From: JAGXQV01 sp964527565
Lineage (GTDB): Bacteria > Pseudomonadota > Gammaproteobacteria > Burkholderiales > Sulfuricellaceae
Direction of reading: 5' to 3'
DNA length: 64,000 bases
NCBI GenBank assembly: GCA_964527565.1
Contig: CAZGOY010000001.1
Coordinates: forward strand, 186,001 to 250,000
A program made the translations under genes and the position numbers. Position 1 is the stretch's first letter, and each line of letters begins with the position of its first letter. Shown one piece after another: positions 17,984 to 27,425 of the stretch. The notes under the pieces were generated by a model. The model was not told the DNA's origin. It ran no database searches and saw only the letters and a list, made by a program, of their open reading frames with translations.

Positions 17984-18798
17984 ATATTCCCCACGACAAT
18001 CCCGTTCCCGCCCCGCCTTTCTGGGGCGCGCGCTGTATCGAACAGATTCCGCTCAAGGCGGTGGTGCCGTACATCAACAAGACCGCGCTGTACAAGTTCC
18101 AGTGGGGCTACAAGCCGAAAGGCAAGAGCAGCGAGGAATACCGCGCTTGGGCCAAGGGCGAGATCGATCCGATCTTCAACCGCCTGATCGCGCAAAGCGA
18201 AGCGGAAGCTATCCTCAGGCCTCAAGCGGTGTACGGCTATTTCCCCTGCCAGGCGGCGGGCGACGAACTGATTGTGTTCAACGAGCCGGAAGGGCGCACG
18301 GAACGCTGCCGTTTCCCCTTTCCGCGCCAGACCACGGAACGCAAGCTGTGCATCGCCGATTTCTTTCGCCCCGCTGCGAGCGGGGAAATTGACGTGGTGG
18401 CCTTCCAACTGGTCACCGTCGGGCAGCACGCCTCGGATTTCGCGCGCGATTTGTTCAGCCGCGACGTGTATCAGGAATATTTATACTGGCACGGCATGAA
18501 CGCCGAGGGCGCGGAAGGGCTGGCCGAATTCATCCACAAGCGCATCCGCGCCGAACTGGGTTTCGGCACGGAAGACGCGCGCGCCATCCACGATCTCATC
18601 AAGCAGCATTATCGCGGCAGCCGCTATTCCTTCGGCTACCCGGCCTGCCCCAACCTCGCCGACCAGGACAAAATCCTCGACCTGCTGGGCGCCGAGCGCA
18701 TCGGCGTGGTGATGGGCGACGAGAGCCAGTTGTGGCCGGAAGACAGCACCAGCGCCATCGTGGTGCACCATCCGGCGGCCAAGTATTTCGGGGTTTAA
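17980..18798 (+). CDS. Stand-alone cobalamin-dependent methionine synthase activation domain
   Basis: 272 residues matching only the C-terminal AdoMet-binding reactivation domain of MetH, the part that remethylates inactive cob(II)alamin. Markers are PPFWGARCIEQIPL at the start and the AdoMet-contacting R-x-S-x-G-Y-P-A-C-P block (RGSRYSFGYPACPNLADQ). The homocysteine, folate and cobalamin domains are absent here, so MetH is presumably split and the rest lies elsewhere. GTG start overlaps the ptsI stop (GTGA), so it is translated with the PTS operon; why is unclear. Confidence 0.85.
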   Translation: MNIPHDNPVPAPPFWGARCIEQIPLKAVVPYINKTALYKFQWGYKPKGKSSEEYRAWAKGEIDPIFNRLIAQSEAEAILRPQAVYGYFPCQAAGDELIVFNEPEGRTERCRFPFPRQTTERKLCIADFFRPAASGEIDVVAFQLVTVGQHASDFARDLFSRDVYQEYLYWHGMNAEGAEGLAEFIHKRIRAELGFGTEDARAIHDLIKQHYRGSRYSFGYPACPNLADQDKILDLLGAERIGVVMGDESQLWPEDSTSAIVVHHPAAKYFGV

Positions 18799-18802
18799 TC
18801 AC

Positions 18803-20131
18803 ATGCATATCCACATTCTCGGCATTTGCGGCACCTTCATGGGCGGCATTGCCGTGCTGGCAAGCCAAGCCGGCCATGCCGTCACCGGCTGCGACGCCAA
18901 CGTCTATCCGCCCATGAGTACCCAGCTCGAAGCGCAGGGCATTGCCCTCACTGAGGGTTTTGACCCCGAGCAGGTCAAGCTGGAACCCGATGTTTTCGTC
19001 ATCGGCAACGTGGTTTCGCGCGGCAACCCGCTGATGGAGGAAATCCTCAATCGCGGCCTGCCTTACGTTTCCGGCCCGCAATGGCTGGCGGAAAACGTAC
19101 TCAAGGACAAATGGACGCTGGCGGTGGCGGGCACACACGGCAAGACCACCACCGCCGCCATGCTGGCGTGGATATTGGAAGACGCCGGGCTAGCGCCGGG
19201 CTTCCTGATCGGCGGGGTGCCACAGAATTTCGGAGTTTCGGCGCGCCTCACCGATTCGCCATTTTTCGTGGTTGAAGCCGACGAATACGATACCGCCTTC
19301 TTCGATAAGCGTTCCAAGTTCGTTCATTACCGTCCGCGCACCCTCGTGCTCAACAACCTGGAATTCGACCACGCCGACATCTTCCCCGACCTGGCAGCCA
19401 TCGAAACCCAGTTTCACCACTTGGTGCGCACCGTGCCGGGCAACGGCCTGATCGTCGCCAACGGGCGCGAGGACAGCCTCAAGCGTGTCCTGGCGCGCGG
19501 CTGCTGGACCGAGGTCGAGCACTTCGGCAGCGCCGACGGCTGGACCATCGGCGCCAACATGGTGGCGCTGCGCGAGGATTTTCAGGGCATGCTGAACTGG
19601 GAACTGCTCGGCGAGCACAACCGCATGAACGCCCTGGCCGCCATTGCCGCCGCGCGCCACGCCGGGGTGCCCGCAGCCGCGGGCATTGATGCGCTCTCCC
19701 GCTTCAGCAACGTCAAGCGGCGCATGGAAGTGCGCGGCAGCGTCAATGGCATCACCGTCTACGACGACTTCGCCCACCATCCCACCGCCATTGCCACCAC
19801 CGTCGGCGGCTTGCGCAGGAAGGCTGGCGGCGCGCGCATTCTCGCCGTGCTGGAGCCGCGTTCCAATACCATGAAACTGGGGGTGATGAAGGAGGCCTTG
19901 CCGGAAAGCCTGAAGGAGGCCGACCGCGTGTTCTGCTACGGGGCGAACCTGGGCTGGGACGCCAGCGAGGCCCTGTCTCCCTTGGGCGACAAGGCGCTCG
20001 TGCATGACGACCTGGCGCATCTAGTTAACGCTATCGCCGCCGCCGCCCGGCCCGGCGACCACATTCTGGTGATGAGTAACGGCGGCTTCGGCGGCATCCA
20101 CGAGAAACTGTTGGCAGCGCTGGCGGCGTAG
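18803..20131 (+). CDS. mpl: UDP-N-acetylmuramate:L-Ala-gamma-D-Glu-meso-DAP ligase (murein recycling)
   Basis: Attaches recycled murein tripeptide to UDP-MurNAc in the cytoplasm. 442 residues, near the E. coli length (457). Mur ligase motifs: HILGICGTFMGGIAVLA for UDP, the ATP loop VAGTHGKTTTAAML, VVEADEYDTAFFDKRSKF and LEFDHADIFPDL in the centre, and DDFAHHPTAIATT then EPRSNTMKLGVM at the C-terminal domain. The EADEYD sequence separates Mpl from MurC. It starts four bases after the MetH-domain gene. Confidence 0.95.
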   Translation: MHIHILGICGTFMGGIAVLASQAGHAVTGCDANVYPPMSTQLEAQGIALTEGFDPEQVKLEPDVFVIGNVVSRGNPLMEEILNRGLPYVSGPQWLAENVLKDKWTLAVAGTHGKTTTAAMLAWILEDAGLAPGFLIGGVPQNFGVSARLTDSPFFVVEADEYDTAFFDKRSKFVHYRPRTLVLNNLEFDHADIFPDLAAIETQFHHLVRTVPGNGLIVANGREDSLKRVLARGCWTEVEHFGSADGWTIGANMVALREDFQGMLNWELLGEHNRMNALAAIAAARHAGVPAAAGIDALSRFSNVKRRMEVRGSVNGITVYDDFAHHPTAIATTVGGLRRKAGGARILAVLEPRSNTMKLGVMKEALPESLKEADRVFCYGANLGWDASEALSPLGDKALVHDDLAHLVNAIAAAARPGDHILVMSNGGFGGIHEKLLAALAA

Positions 20132-20155
20132 CGCTGCGCCGCCCGCCGTGAACTC

Positions 20156-20782
20156 CTATTTCTGTGCCTTGCGCGCTAGATTGATGAGGTAATCGGTCAC
20201 TTTCAAAGCGTTTTCATGACCGCCTGCCATGGCTGCCGAGGTTTGAAACTTGCCGGCCACCACGATGGTCGGTACGCCGTTAATGCCGAAGGCGCTGGTC
20301 AATTGCCGGGAGCGGGCGATCTTGCTCTGCACGCCGAAGCTGTTGTAGGCATCGGTGAATTTCTTTGCATCAATCCCCTGTTTCGCGACCCATTCGGTGG
20401 CGGTCTTTTCGTCGCTCAGCTTCACGTCCTTGATGTGGTAGGCGTTGAAGGCGTCGGCGTGCAGGCGTTCCAGTTCACCGAGCGATTCCAGCGCATAAAA
20501 CAGTTTCGCCAGGGGGACCCATGCCGGGTTGCTGACGGCGTGGATGCGGACAAAGGAGACATCCTTGGGCAGTTTTTTCGACCAGGGGTGGATGACGGGC
20601 TCCAGGTCGAAACAATGCGGGCAGGAGTAGGCGAATATTTTCATGACTTCGATCTTCTTGGCATCGGTCGGCTGGGGTTGCGCCACCAGCGTGTACTCCC
20701 GGCCCAGTTGCGGTTCTTCCGCCTGCGCCAGCAAGGCCAGGCAGGATAGCCAGGCGAACATCAAAAATTTCAGTTGTTTCAT
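20156..20782 (-). CDS. dsbA: Periplasmic thiol:disulfide oxidoreductase DsbA
   Basis: 208 residues. A signal peptide (FLMFAWLSCLALLAQA) directs it to the periplasm, where it forms disulfide bonds in folding proteins. The active site is Cys54-Pro-His-Cys57 in FAYSCPHCFDL, as in E. coli DsbA, with the cis-proline loop in GINGVPTIVV. It is 12 bases downstream of the SPOR gene and probably in one transcript with argS. The cysteine-rich pilins and cytochrome proteins of this window are plausible clients. Confidence 0.95.
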   Translation of the reverse strand: MKQLKFLMFAWLSCLALLAQAEEPQLGREYTLVAQPQPTDAKKIEVMKIFAYSCPHCFDLEPVIHPWSKKLPKDVSFVRIHAVSNPAWVPLAKLFYALESLGELERLHADAFNAYHIKDVKLSDEKTATEWVAKQGIDAKKFTDAYNSFGVQSKIARSRQLTSAFGINGVPTIVVAGKFQTSAAMAGGHENALKVTDYLINLARKAQK

Positions 20783-20794
20783 TGCTTGTCTCCT

Positions 20795-21427
20795 TTATTC
20801 ATGAATTTTTACCAGTGCGGCCTGAATGCCGTTTTTCGACAGCAGGCCGCGTGTTTTGTTCAGTTCCTCGATATTGGCGAAAGGACCGACGCGCACCCGG
20901 TGCCACACGCCCTTCTCGGGGATGTCGGCGGTCTGGATCACGGCTTCCACTCCCAGTAGCGCCAGTTTGGCCTTGAGGTTGTCGGCCTCGTTTCCGGTCT
21001 GGAACGCACCGGCCTGCAAGAAGTAATTTTCCTTGAGTTTGCCGGCAGGTTGCTGGGCGGCGGAGGCTTTTACCTCCTGCTCGGTGACCGGCGCTTCCTT
21101 GCCTTGCAGGATGTCGTAGAACTCGAAACGCTGTTTTTCCGCAGGTTTGCCGTCCTTGCCGGCAGGCGTTGCCGCAGGTTGCGCCGGGGCAGTAGCGTCC
21201 TGAACGGGAGCGAGGGGCGGGGCGGGCTGCTGGGCAGCCGTTACCGTCTCGGCGGGTTTGACGTTGGCGACGAAGGGCGAGGGCGACCGGTTGATGTAGA
21301 TGGCCACGCCGATGGCCGCTGCCAGTCCGATGAACAGGCCGATCAGCACCCCGGCCAGCATGGGATGTCCGTCCTTTTTCGAGGCGGAGGCGGAGGGGCG
21401 TTCGTTGCGTTTGTAATCTCTGGCCAT
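20795..21427 (-). CDS. SPOR-domain membrane protein, FtsN-like
   Basis: 210 residues: a short charged cytoplasmic tail, one membrane helix (MLAGVLIGLFIGLAAAIGVAIYI, residues 23-45), a Pro/Ala-rich linker and a C-terminal SPOR domain (about 130-208: NYFLQAGAFQTGNEADNLKAKL... HRVRVGPFANIEEL). SPOR domains bind denuded glycan strands at division sites. This layout and position after argS are typical of FtsN-like proteins in proteobacteria, but FtsN's essential small helix cannot be identified with certainty. Confidence 0.9.
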   Translation of the reverse strand: MARDYKRNERPSASASKKDGHPMLAGVLIGLFIGLAAAIGVAIYINRSPSPFVANVKPAETVTAAQQPAPPLAPVQDATAPAQPAATPAGKDGKPAEKQRFEFYDILQGKEAPVTEQEVKASAAQQPAGKLKENYFLQAGAFQTGNEADNLKAKLALLGVEAVIQTADIPEKGVWHRVRVGPFANIEELNKTRGLLSKNGIQAALVKIHE

Positions 21428-21446
21428 GGCTTTTCGTCCTGCTCCC

Positions 21447-23168
21447 TTACATTTTTTCCGGGGCGCTCACGCCGAGCAGCCCCAGGCCGTTGCGCAACGC
21501 CTGGCGGACGGCGCTGATCAGTGCCAGGCGCGCCAGCTTGACGGCTTCGTCGGGAACCAGGAAATGTTCGGCGTTGTAGTAACTGTGCAATTCCCCGGCC
21601 AGATCCTTGAGGTAATAGGCGAGCAAGTGCGGTGCCATGTCGGCGGCTGCGGCCTCCAGCGTTTCCGGCCAGGCCGCCAGGCGGTTGAGCAGCGCCAGCT
21701 CATGGCTGCCGGTCAGCGGCGCGCTGTCCACGTCAAGCAGGTCCGACTCCACGCCGCCCCATTGTTCCAGCACGCTGCAAATACGGGCATGGGCGTACTG
21801 GATGTAATACACCGGGTTGTCGTTGCTTTGCGACTTGGCCAGTTCGAGGTCGAAATCAAGATGCTGGTCGCTCTTGCGCAAGACGTAGAAAAAGCGTGCC
21901 GCATCGTTGCCCACTTCCCGACGCAACTCGCGCAGGGTGACGAAGCTGCCGCTGCGGGTAGACATGGGCAGTTTTTCCGCGCCGCGATACAGCACGGCGA
22001 ACTGCACCAGGGCGATAAGCAGACGTTCCGGGTCCTCTTTCAGCGCCTGCAGGGCGCCTTTGACGCGCGCGATGTAGCCGTGATGATCCGCACCCCAGAT
22101 GTTGACGACTTGCGTGAAACCGCGTTCGAACTTGTTGAGGTGATAGGCGATGTCCGAGGCGAAATAGGTAAACAAGCCATTCTCGCGTTGTACCACGCGA
22201 TCTTTTTCGTCGCCGAATTGGGTTGAGCGAAACCATTTGGCACCATCCTGAAGGTAAATGTGGCCGTGTTTCTCAAGCTGGTTCACCGCCCGTTCGACCA
22301 GGCCGCTGTCGAACAGCGATTTTTCGGAAAACCAGGAATCGAAGGTTACGCCGAATTCGGTCAGGTCGTTGCGGCAATCGCCCAACTGCTCGGTGAGGGC
22401 CAGGTTGTGAATATAGACAAAATCCTCGCCGAGCAGTGCTTTCGCGTTGGCGATCAAGGCATCCAGATGTCCCTCGGCATCCTCCTCGTGCGCCGGCACG
22501 CCGGACAGCACGGCGTTGGGCAAGTGGACGTAGCGGTCACCGTGGGCGTTCACTATGAGTTGCGCCATGTCGCGCACATAGCCGCCCTGGTAGGCGTTGC
22601 CGGGAAACGGTAGCGCGATGCCGTGGAGCTCCAGATAGCGCAGCCAGGTGGAAAGCGCCAGGATGTCCATCTGGCGCCCCGCGTCGTTGACGTAGAATTC
22701 GCGCGTCACCTCGAAACCGGCGGCTACCAGAATATTGGACAAGCTCATGCCGAACGCCGCGCCGCGTCCGTGGCCGACATGCAGCGGCCCGGTGGGGTTG
22801 GCGGAGACGAATTCGACCTGGATTTTCCGGCCCTGTCCCAGATTGCCGCGTCCGAAGGCATCCCGCTCCCGCAGGACGCGCCCGACCACTTCCTGCTTGG
22901 CGGCGGCGCTGAGGAATAGATTGATGAAGCCCGCACCGGCAATTTCCGCCTTCTCGACATAGGGCGAAGCAGGCAGGGCATCCAGCAGTTGCTGTGCCAG
23001 GTCGCGTGGATTCTTGCGCATGGGGCGGGCGAGTTGCAGCGCCAGGTTGCAGGCGTAATCGCCATGCTGCGCCTGGCGCGGGCGTTCAATGACGAATTCG
23101 GTGTCGCGGTGTTCGGGCGCAATGTTTTCCCGCGCCATTGCAAATAGTTGGGTTAAATGGTGTTTCAA
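21447..23168 (-). CDS. argS: Arginyl-tRNA synthetase
   Basis: 573 residues, class I aminoacyl-tRNA synthetase that charges tRNA-Arg. The HIGH motif appears as SANPTGPLHVGHGRGAAFG; the N-terminal additional domain and the DALR anticodon-binding domain (C-terminal, ending RQALRNGLGLLGVSAPEKM) are present. As in most ArgRS proteins the KMSKS loop is degenerate (KLPMSTRSGSFVTLREL). First gene of the argS, SPOR, dsbA run on the minus strand. Confidence 0.97.
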   Translation of the reverse strand: MKHHLTQLFAMARENIAPEHRDTEFVIERPRQAQHGDYACNLALQLARPMRKNPRDLAQQLLDALPASPYVEKAEIAGAGFINLFLSAAAKQEVVGRVLRERDAFGRGNLGQGRKIQVEFVSANPTGPLHVGHGRGAAFGMSLSNILVAAGFEVTREFYVNDAGRQMDILALSTWLRYLELHGIALPFPGNAYQGGYVRDMAQLIVNAHGDRYVHLPNAVLSGVPAHEEDAEGHLDALIANAKALLGEDFVYIHNLALTEQLGDCRNDLTEFGVTFDSWFSEKSLFDSGLVERAVNQLEKHGHIYLQDGAKWFRSTQFGDEKDRVVQRENGLFTYFASDIAYHLNKFERGFTQVVNIWGADHHGYIARVKGALQALKEDPERLLIALVQFAVLYRGAEKLPMSTRSGSFVTLRELRREVGNDAARFFYVLRKSDQHLDFDLELAKSQSNDNPVYYIQYAHARICSVLEQWGGVESDLLDVDSAPLTGSHELALLNRLAAWPETLEAAAADMAPHLLAYYLKDLAGELHSYYNAEHFLVPDEAVKLARLALISAVRQALRNGLGLLGVSAPEKM

Positions 23169-23379
23169 GGGGAATCTCGATGACGATCACGTAAAATCGC
23201 AATTCTAACAGGTACAAAGGGAGGTGTGCTGTTTGGGCGGCTTTATTGCCTTGTCGCTCACTAGGGGGGCGGTTGTTCTGGCGGGCGCCGGAGCCGCTCT
23301 TGACCTGACCGGCGATTCGGTCAATCATAGCGGACTGGTTGTTATTTGATCATATGACTCATGTAGATGAGCTAAGAAA

Positions 23380-23385
23380 TATAAT
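23380..23385 (+). promoter_or_regulatory. Possible -10 box of the pdh operon
   Basis: TATAAT at 23380-23385 lies 76 bases before the aceE start in the 292-base gap between argS and aceE. No good -35 is spaced correctly (TGACTC at 23355 is 19 bases upstream), so activation by a regulator or a false match are both possible. I see no clear PdhR-type palindrome. Confidence 0.3.
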
Positions 23386-23460
23386 CCGTTTTCTGGCAGT
23401 AGGTTGCAACTCTTGTGAAACAGTTGAACGATGCATTGGCTGCATCAGGAGGTGACAGGC

Positions 23461-26118
23461 ATGACCCCGATTCCCGATATTGACCCGCAGGAAACCCAGG
23501 AATGGCTGGACGCGCTCGACGCGGTGCTGGAATTCGAAGGCGCGGAACGCGCGCATTATCTGCTGGAAAAGCTGATCGACAAGGCGCGGCGCTCCGGTGC
23601 GCACATCCCGTTTTCGGCCAACACCGCATACCTCAACACCATCCCGGTCAACCAGGAAGAACGCTGCCCCGGCGACATGGCGCTGGAGCGGCGCATCCGC
23701 GCGATCATCCGCTGGAATGCCATTGCCACGGTGATGCGCGCCAATGCCAAGAGTCCCGGCGTGGGCGGGCATATCGCCAGTTTCGCCTCGGCGGCCACGC
23801 TGTACGATGTCGGCTTCAACCATTTTTTCCACGCCGCCAATCAAAGCCACGGCGGCGACCTGCTGTACATCCAGGGGCACTCGGCGCCCGGCATCTATGC
23901 GCGCGCCTTCCTCGAAGGGCGCATCAGCGAGGAACAGCTCGGCAACTTTCGCCAGGAAGTTGGTGGCGAGGGCATTCCTTCCTATCCGCACCCCTGGCTG
24001 ATGCCGGACTTCTGGCAGTTCCCCACCGTATCGATGGGGCTGGGGCCGCTACAGGCGATCTACCAGGCGCGCTTCATGAAATACCTGACCGATCGCGGCA
24101 TTGTTGACTGCTCCGGACGCAAGGTGTGGGCCTTCCTCGGCGACGGCGAGACCGACGAGGCGGAAACACTGGGCGCGATTTCGCTGGCCGGGCGCGAGAA
24201 ACTCGACAACCTGATCTTCGTCATCAACTGCAACCTCCAGCGGCTGGACGGCCCGGTGCGCGGCAACGGCAAGATCATCCAGGAACTGGAATCGGATTTC
24301 CGCGGCGCGGGCTGGAACGTGCTCAAAGTGGTGTGGGGCCGCTACTGGGACCCCTTGCTGGCAATGGACAAGAGCGGCTTGCTCAGGAAGCGCATGCAGG
24401 AATGCGTGGACGGCGACTACCAGAACTACAAGTCGAAAGACGGCGCCTATGTGCGCAAGCATTTCTTCGGCAAATACCCGGAATTGCTGGAGCTGGTGGC
24501 CAATATGTCGGACGAGGACGTGTGGCGCCTGAATCGCGGCGGCCACGACCCACAGAAAGTGTATGCCGCCTATGCCGCCGCCACCAAGGCGGATGGTCAG
24601 CCCACGGTGATTCTGGCCAAGACGGTGAAGGGCTACGGCATGGGCGAATCGGGGGAGGGGCAGAACATCACCCACCAGGCCAAGAAGATGTCGGATGCTT
24701 CTCTGAAGGCCTTCCGTGACCGCTTCAATATCCCGGTTGCCGACGAGCACATCCACGACGTGCCGTTCTACAAGCCCGCCGAGGACGGCCCGGAAATCCG
24801 CTATCTCAAGGAGCGCCGCGAGAAGCTGGGCGGCTACTTGCCCGCGCGCCGCCGCGAGGCTGCTTCGCTCGACGTGCCGCCGTTGTCGGATTTCGAGGCG
24901 CAGTTGAACGGCACCGGCGAGCGCGAAATTTCCACCACCATGGCCTTCGTGCGCATCCTCGCCACGCTGGTCAAGGACAAGGTGGTGGGCAAGCACATCG
25001 TGCCGATCATTCCCGACGAAGCGCGCACCTTCGGCATGGAAGGCATGTTCCGCCAGCTCGGCATCTATTCCTCGGTCGGGCAACTCTACGAGCCGCAGGA
25101 CGCCGACCAGGTAAGCTATTACCGCGAAGCCAAGACCGGACAGATTCTCGAGGAGGGCATCAACGAAGCGGGCGCGTTCGCCTCGTGGATGGCCGCCGCC
25201 ACCAGCTATGCCAACCACGGCGTGCCGATGATTCCGTTCTACACTTTTTACTCGATGTTCGGCCTGCAACGTACCGGCGATCTGGCCTGGGCGGCGGGCG
25301 ACATCCGCGCACGCGGCTTCCTGATGGGCGGCACGGCGGGGCGCACCACCCTGAACGGCGAAGGCTTGCAGCACGAGGACGGACACAGCCACGTCCTGGC
25401 CGCGACCATTCCCAATTGCGTCACCTACGACCCCTGCTACGCCTACGAGCTGGCGGTGATCGTTCAGGATGGCCTGCGCCGCATGGTGAAGGAGCAGGAG
25501 GACGTCTTCTACTACATCACCATCATGAACGAAAATTACGCCCACCCGCACATGCCCAAGGGCGCGGAGGAGGGCATCCTGCACGGCATGTACCTGTTGC
25601 AGCGCGGCGCGCCGAAGAAGAAGCTCAAGGTGCAGTTGCTGGGCAGCGGCGCCATTCTGCGCGAGGTGATCGCGGCGGCGGAACTGCTGGAGGCGGATTT
25701 CGGCGTGTCCGCCGACATCTGGAGCGTCACCAGCTTCAACGAGTTGCGCCGCGACGGCCTGGACGCGCAACGCTGGAACATGCTGCACCCCGAGCACACG
25801 CGCCGCGTGAGCTATGTCGAGAAATGCCTGAAGGACGGCTCCGGCCCGGTGGTGGCCTCGACCGACTACATCAAGGCCTATGCCGACCAGATCCGCGCCT
25901 TCGTGCCGCGCCATTACGTGACGCTGGGCACCGACGGCTTCGGGCGCTCGGATTCGCGCGAAAACCTGCGCCGCTTCTTCGAGGTCGACCGCTACCATGT
26001 GGCGGTGGCGGCCCTCAAGGCGCTGGCCGACGAGGGCGGGCTGCCCGCCGCGAAGGTCGCGGAAGCCATCGCCAAGTACGGCATCGACGCCGACAAGCCC
26101 AACCCGCTGACGGTGTAA
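23461..26118 (+). CDS. aceE: Pyruvate dehydrogenase E1 component (homodimeric type)
   Basis: 885 residues. Thiamine-diphosphate enzyme that decarboxylates pyruvate and acetylates the lipoyl groups of E2. The ThDP-binding motif is GDGETDEAETLGAISLAGREKLDNLIFVINCN, written GDG...NCN; the family-specific N-terminus (ETQEWLDALDAVLEFEG) and the C-terminal transketolase domain (FVPRHYVTLGTDGFGRSD) are intact. Start at 23461 follows AGGAGGTGACAGGC. First gene of aceE-aceF-lpd, spaced by 12 and about 11 bases. Confidence 0.97.
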   Translation: MTPIPDIDPQETQEWLDALDAVLEFEGAERAHYLLEKLIDKARRSGAHIPFSANTAYLNTIPVNQEERCPGDMALERRIRAIIRWNAIATVMRANAKSPGVGGHIASFASAATLYDVGFNHFFHAANQSHGGDLLYIQGHSAPGIYARAFLEGRISEEQLGNFRQEVGGEGIPSYPHPWLMPDFWQFPTVSMGLGPLQAIYQARFMKYLTDRGIVDCSGRKVWAFLGDGETDEAETLGAISLAGREKLDNLIFVINCNLQRLDGPVRGNGKIIQELESDFRGAGWNVLKVVWGRYWDPLLAMDKSGLLRKRMQECVDGDYQNYKSKDGAYVRKHFFGKYPELLELVANMSDEDVWRLNRGGHDPQKVYAAYAAATKADGQPTVILAKTVKGYGMGESGEGQNITHQAKKMSDASLKAFRDRFNIPVADEHIHDVPFYKPAEDGPEIRYLKERREKLGGYLPARRREAASLDVPPLSDFEAQLNGTGEREISTTMAFVRILATLVKDKVVGKHIVPIIPDEARTFGMEGMFRQLGIYSSVGQLYEPQDADQVSYYREAKTGQILEEGINEAGAFASWMAAATSYANHGVPMIPFYTFYSMFGLQRTGDLAWAAGDIRARGFLMGGTAGRTTLNGEGLQHEDGHSHVLAATIPNCVTYDPCYAYELAVIVQDGLRRMVKEQEDVFYYITIMNENYAHPHMPKGAEEGILHGMYLLQRGAPKKKLKVQLLGSGAILREVIAAAELLEADFGVSADIWSVTSFNELRRDGLDAQRWNMLHPEHTRRVSYVEKCLKDGSGPVVASTDYIKAYADQIRAFVPRHYVTLGTDGFGRSDSRENLRRFFEVDRYHVAVAALKALADEGGLPAAKVAEAIAKYGIDADKPNPLTV

Positions 26119-26130
26119 GGAGAGGAACGC

Positions 26131-27414
26131 ATGGCTACCATCAAAGAAATCCGCGTCCCCGACATCGGCAGCTTCAACGAAGTCGATGTCATCGAAATCC
26201 TGGTGAAGGACGGCGACCTGATCCAGGCGGAGGATGCGCTGCTCACCCTGGAAAGTGACAAGGCCACCATGGACATCCCCGCGCCGTTCGGCGGCAAGGT
26301 CAAGACCGTGCGCGTCAAGATCGGCGACAAGGTTTCCGAAGGCTCGGTGATCCTGACCCTGGAGGCGGAAGACGGCGTGCAGCCTTCCGTTGCGCCGCCG
26401 CCCGCGCCTGCGCCACAAGCGGCAGAGGTGAAGGCGGCGCCCGCCGTACCCGCGCCGGCCCCCGTTGCGCGTCCCGCACCGCTGGAAATCGACGAAACCC
26501 CGGCATCCGCCAGGGTGCACGCCAGTCCCTCGGTGCGCGCTTTCGCCCGCGAGCTGGGCGTCAACCTGGCGCTGGTCAAAGGCTCCGGCACCAAGCGTCG
26601 CATCATGAAGGAAGACGTGCAGGCCTTCATCAAGTCCGAATTGACCCGCCCGCGCGGCGTTGCCGGCGGAACGGGGCTGGCGGTGCTGGAAATGCCGACG
26701 GTGGATTTCGCCAAGTTCGGCGCCGTAGAAGTCAAGCCGCTCACCAAGATTCGCAAGCTTTCCGGCGCCAACCTGCACCGCAACTGGGTGACCGCGCCGC
26801 ACGTCACCCAGCACGAGGAAGCCGACATTACCGACCTGGAAGCCTTCCGCAAGGCGATGGGCGAGGAGACCAAGACGCAGGGCGTGCGCCTGACGCTGCC
26901 CGCCTTCCTGGTCAAGGCGGTGGTGGCGGCGCTGAAGGCCTATCCCGATTTCAACGCCTCGCTTTCCAGTGACGGTGAGGCGCTGGTGATGAAACAGTAT
27001 TTCCATATCGGCGTGGCCGTCGATACGCCGGAAGGGCTGGTGGTGCCGGTGATCCGCGATGCCGACAAGAAGGGCGTGCTGGACATCGCCCGCGAACTGG
27101 GCGACCTTTCCGTCCGCGCGCGCGAGCGCAAGGTTTCCCCGGCGGAAATGCAGGGCGGCTGCTTCTCCATCTCCAGCCTGGGCGGCATCGGCGGCACCTT
27201 CTTCACCCCCATCATCAATGCCCCGGAAGTCGCGGTGCTGGGCGTTTCGCGCGCCGTGACCAAGCCGGTGTGGAATGGCAAGGAATTCGTGCCGCGTTTG
27301 ATGCTGCCGCTGTCGCTGTCCTATGATCACCGCGTCATCGACGGCGCACAGGGCGCCCGCTTTGTGACGCATTTGAGCCGGGTGCTGGCGGACGTGCGGC
27401 GTTTGCTGCTTTAG
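26131..27414 (+). CDS. aceF: Dihydrolipoamide acetyltransferase (pyruvate dehydrogenase E2)
   Basis: 427 residues with one lipoyl domain (lipoyl Lys44 in ESDKATMDIP), a Pro/Ala linker (about 85-125), a peripheral-subunit-binding domain (ARVHASPSVRAFARELGVNLALVKGSG; shown in part) and the catalytic CoA-acyltransferase domain with the active-site LSYDHRVIDGAQGARF near the C-terminus. The first lipoyl domain closely resembles the one on lpd (ESDKATMEIP), pointing to duplication. Enteric E2 has three lipoyl domains; one is common here. Confidence 0.96.
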   Translation: MATIKEIRVPDIGSFNEVDVIEILVKDGDLIQAEDALLTLESDKATMDIPAPFGGKVKTVRVKIGDKVSEGSVILTLEAEDGVQPSVAPPPAPAPQAAEVKAAPAVPAPAPVARPAPLEIDETPASARVHASPSVRAFARELGVNLALVKGSGTKRRIMKEDVQAFIKSELTRPRGVAGGTGLAVLEMPTVDFAKFGAVEVKPLTKIRKLSGANLHRNWVTAPHVTQHEEADITDLEAFRKAMGEETKTQGVRLTLPAFLVKAVVAALKAYPDFNASLSSDGEALVMKQYFHIGVAVDTPEGLVVPVIRDADKKGVLDIARELGDLSVRARERKVSPAEMQGGCFSISSLGGIGGTFFTPIINAPEVAVLGVSRAVTKPVWNGKEFVPRLMLPLSLSYDHRVIDGAQGARFVTHLSRVLADVRRLLL

Positions 27415-27425
27415 AAGGAATGTAC

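Noticed and set aside
24049..27372. 1107-codon minus-strand frame opposite aceE/aceF
   Set aside because: Low-complexity His/Arg/Gly-rich translation typical of the antisense of a GC-rich gene; aceE and aceF on the other strand are unmistakable.
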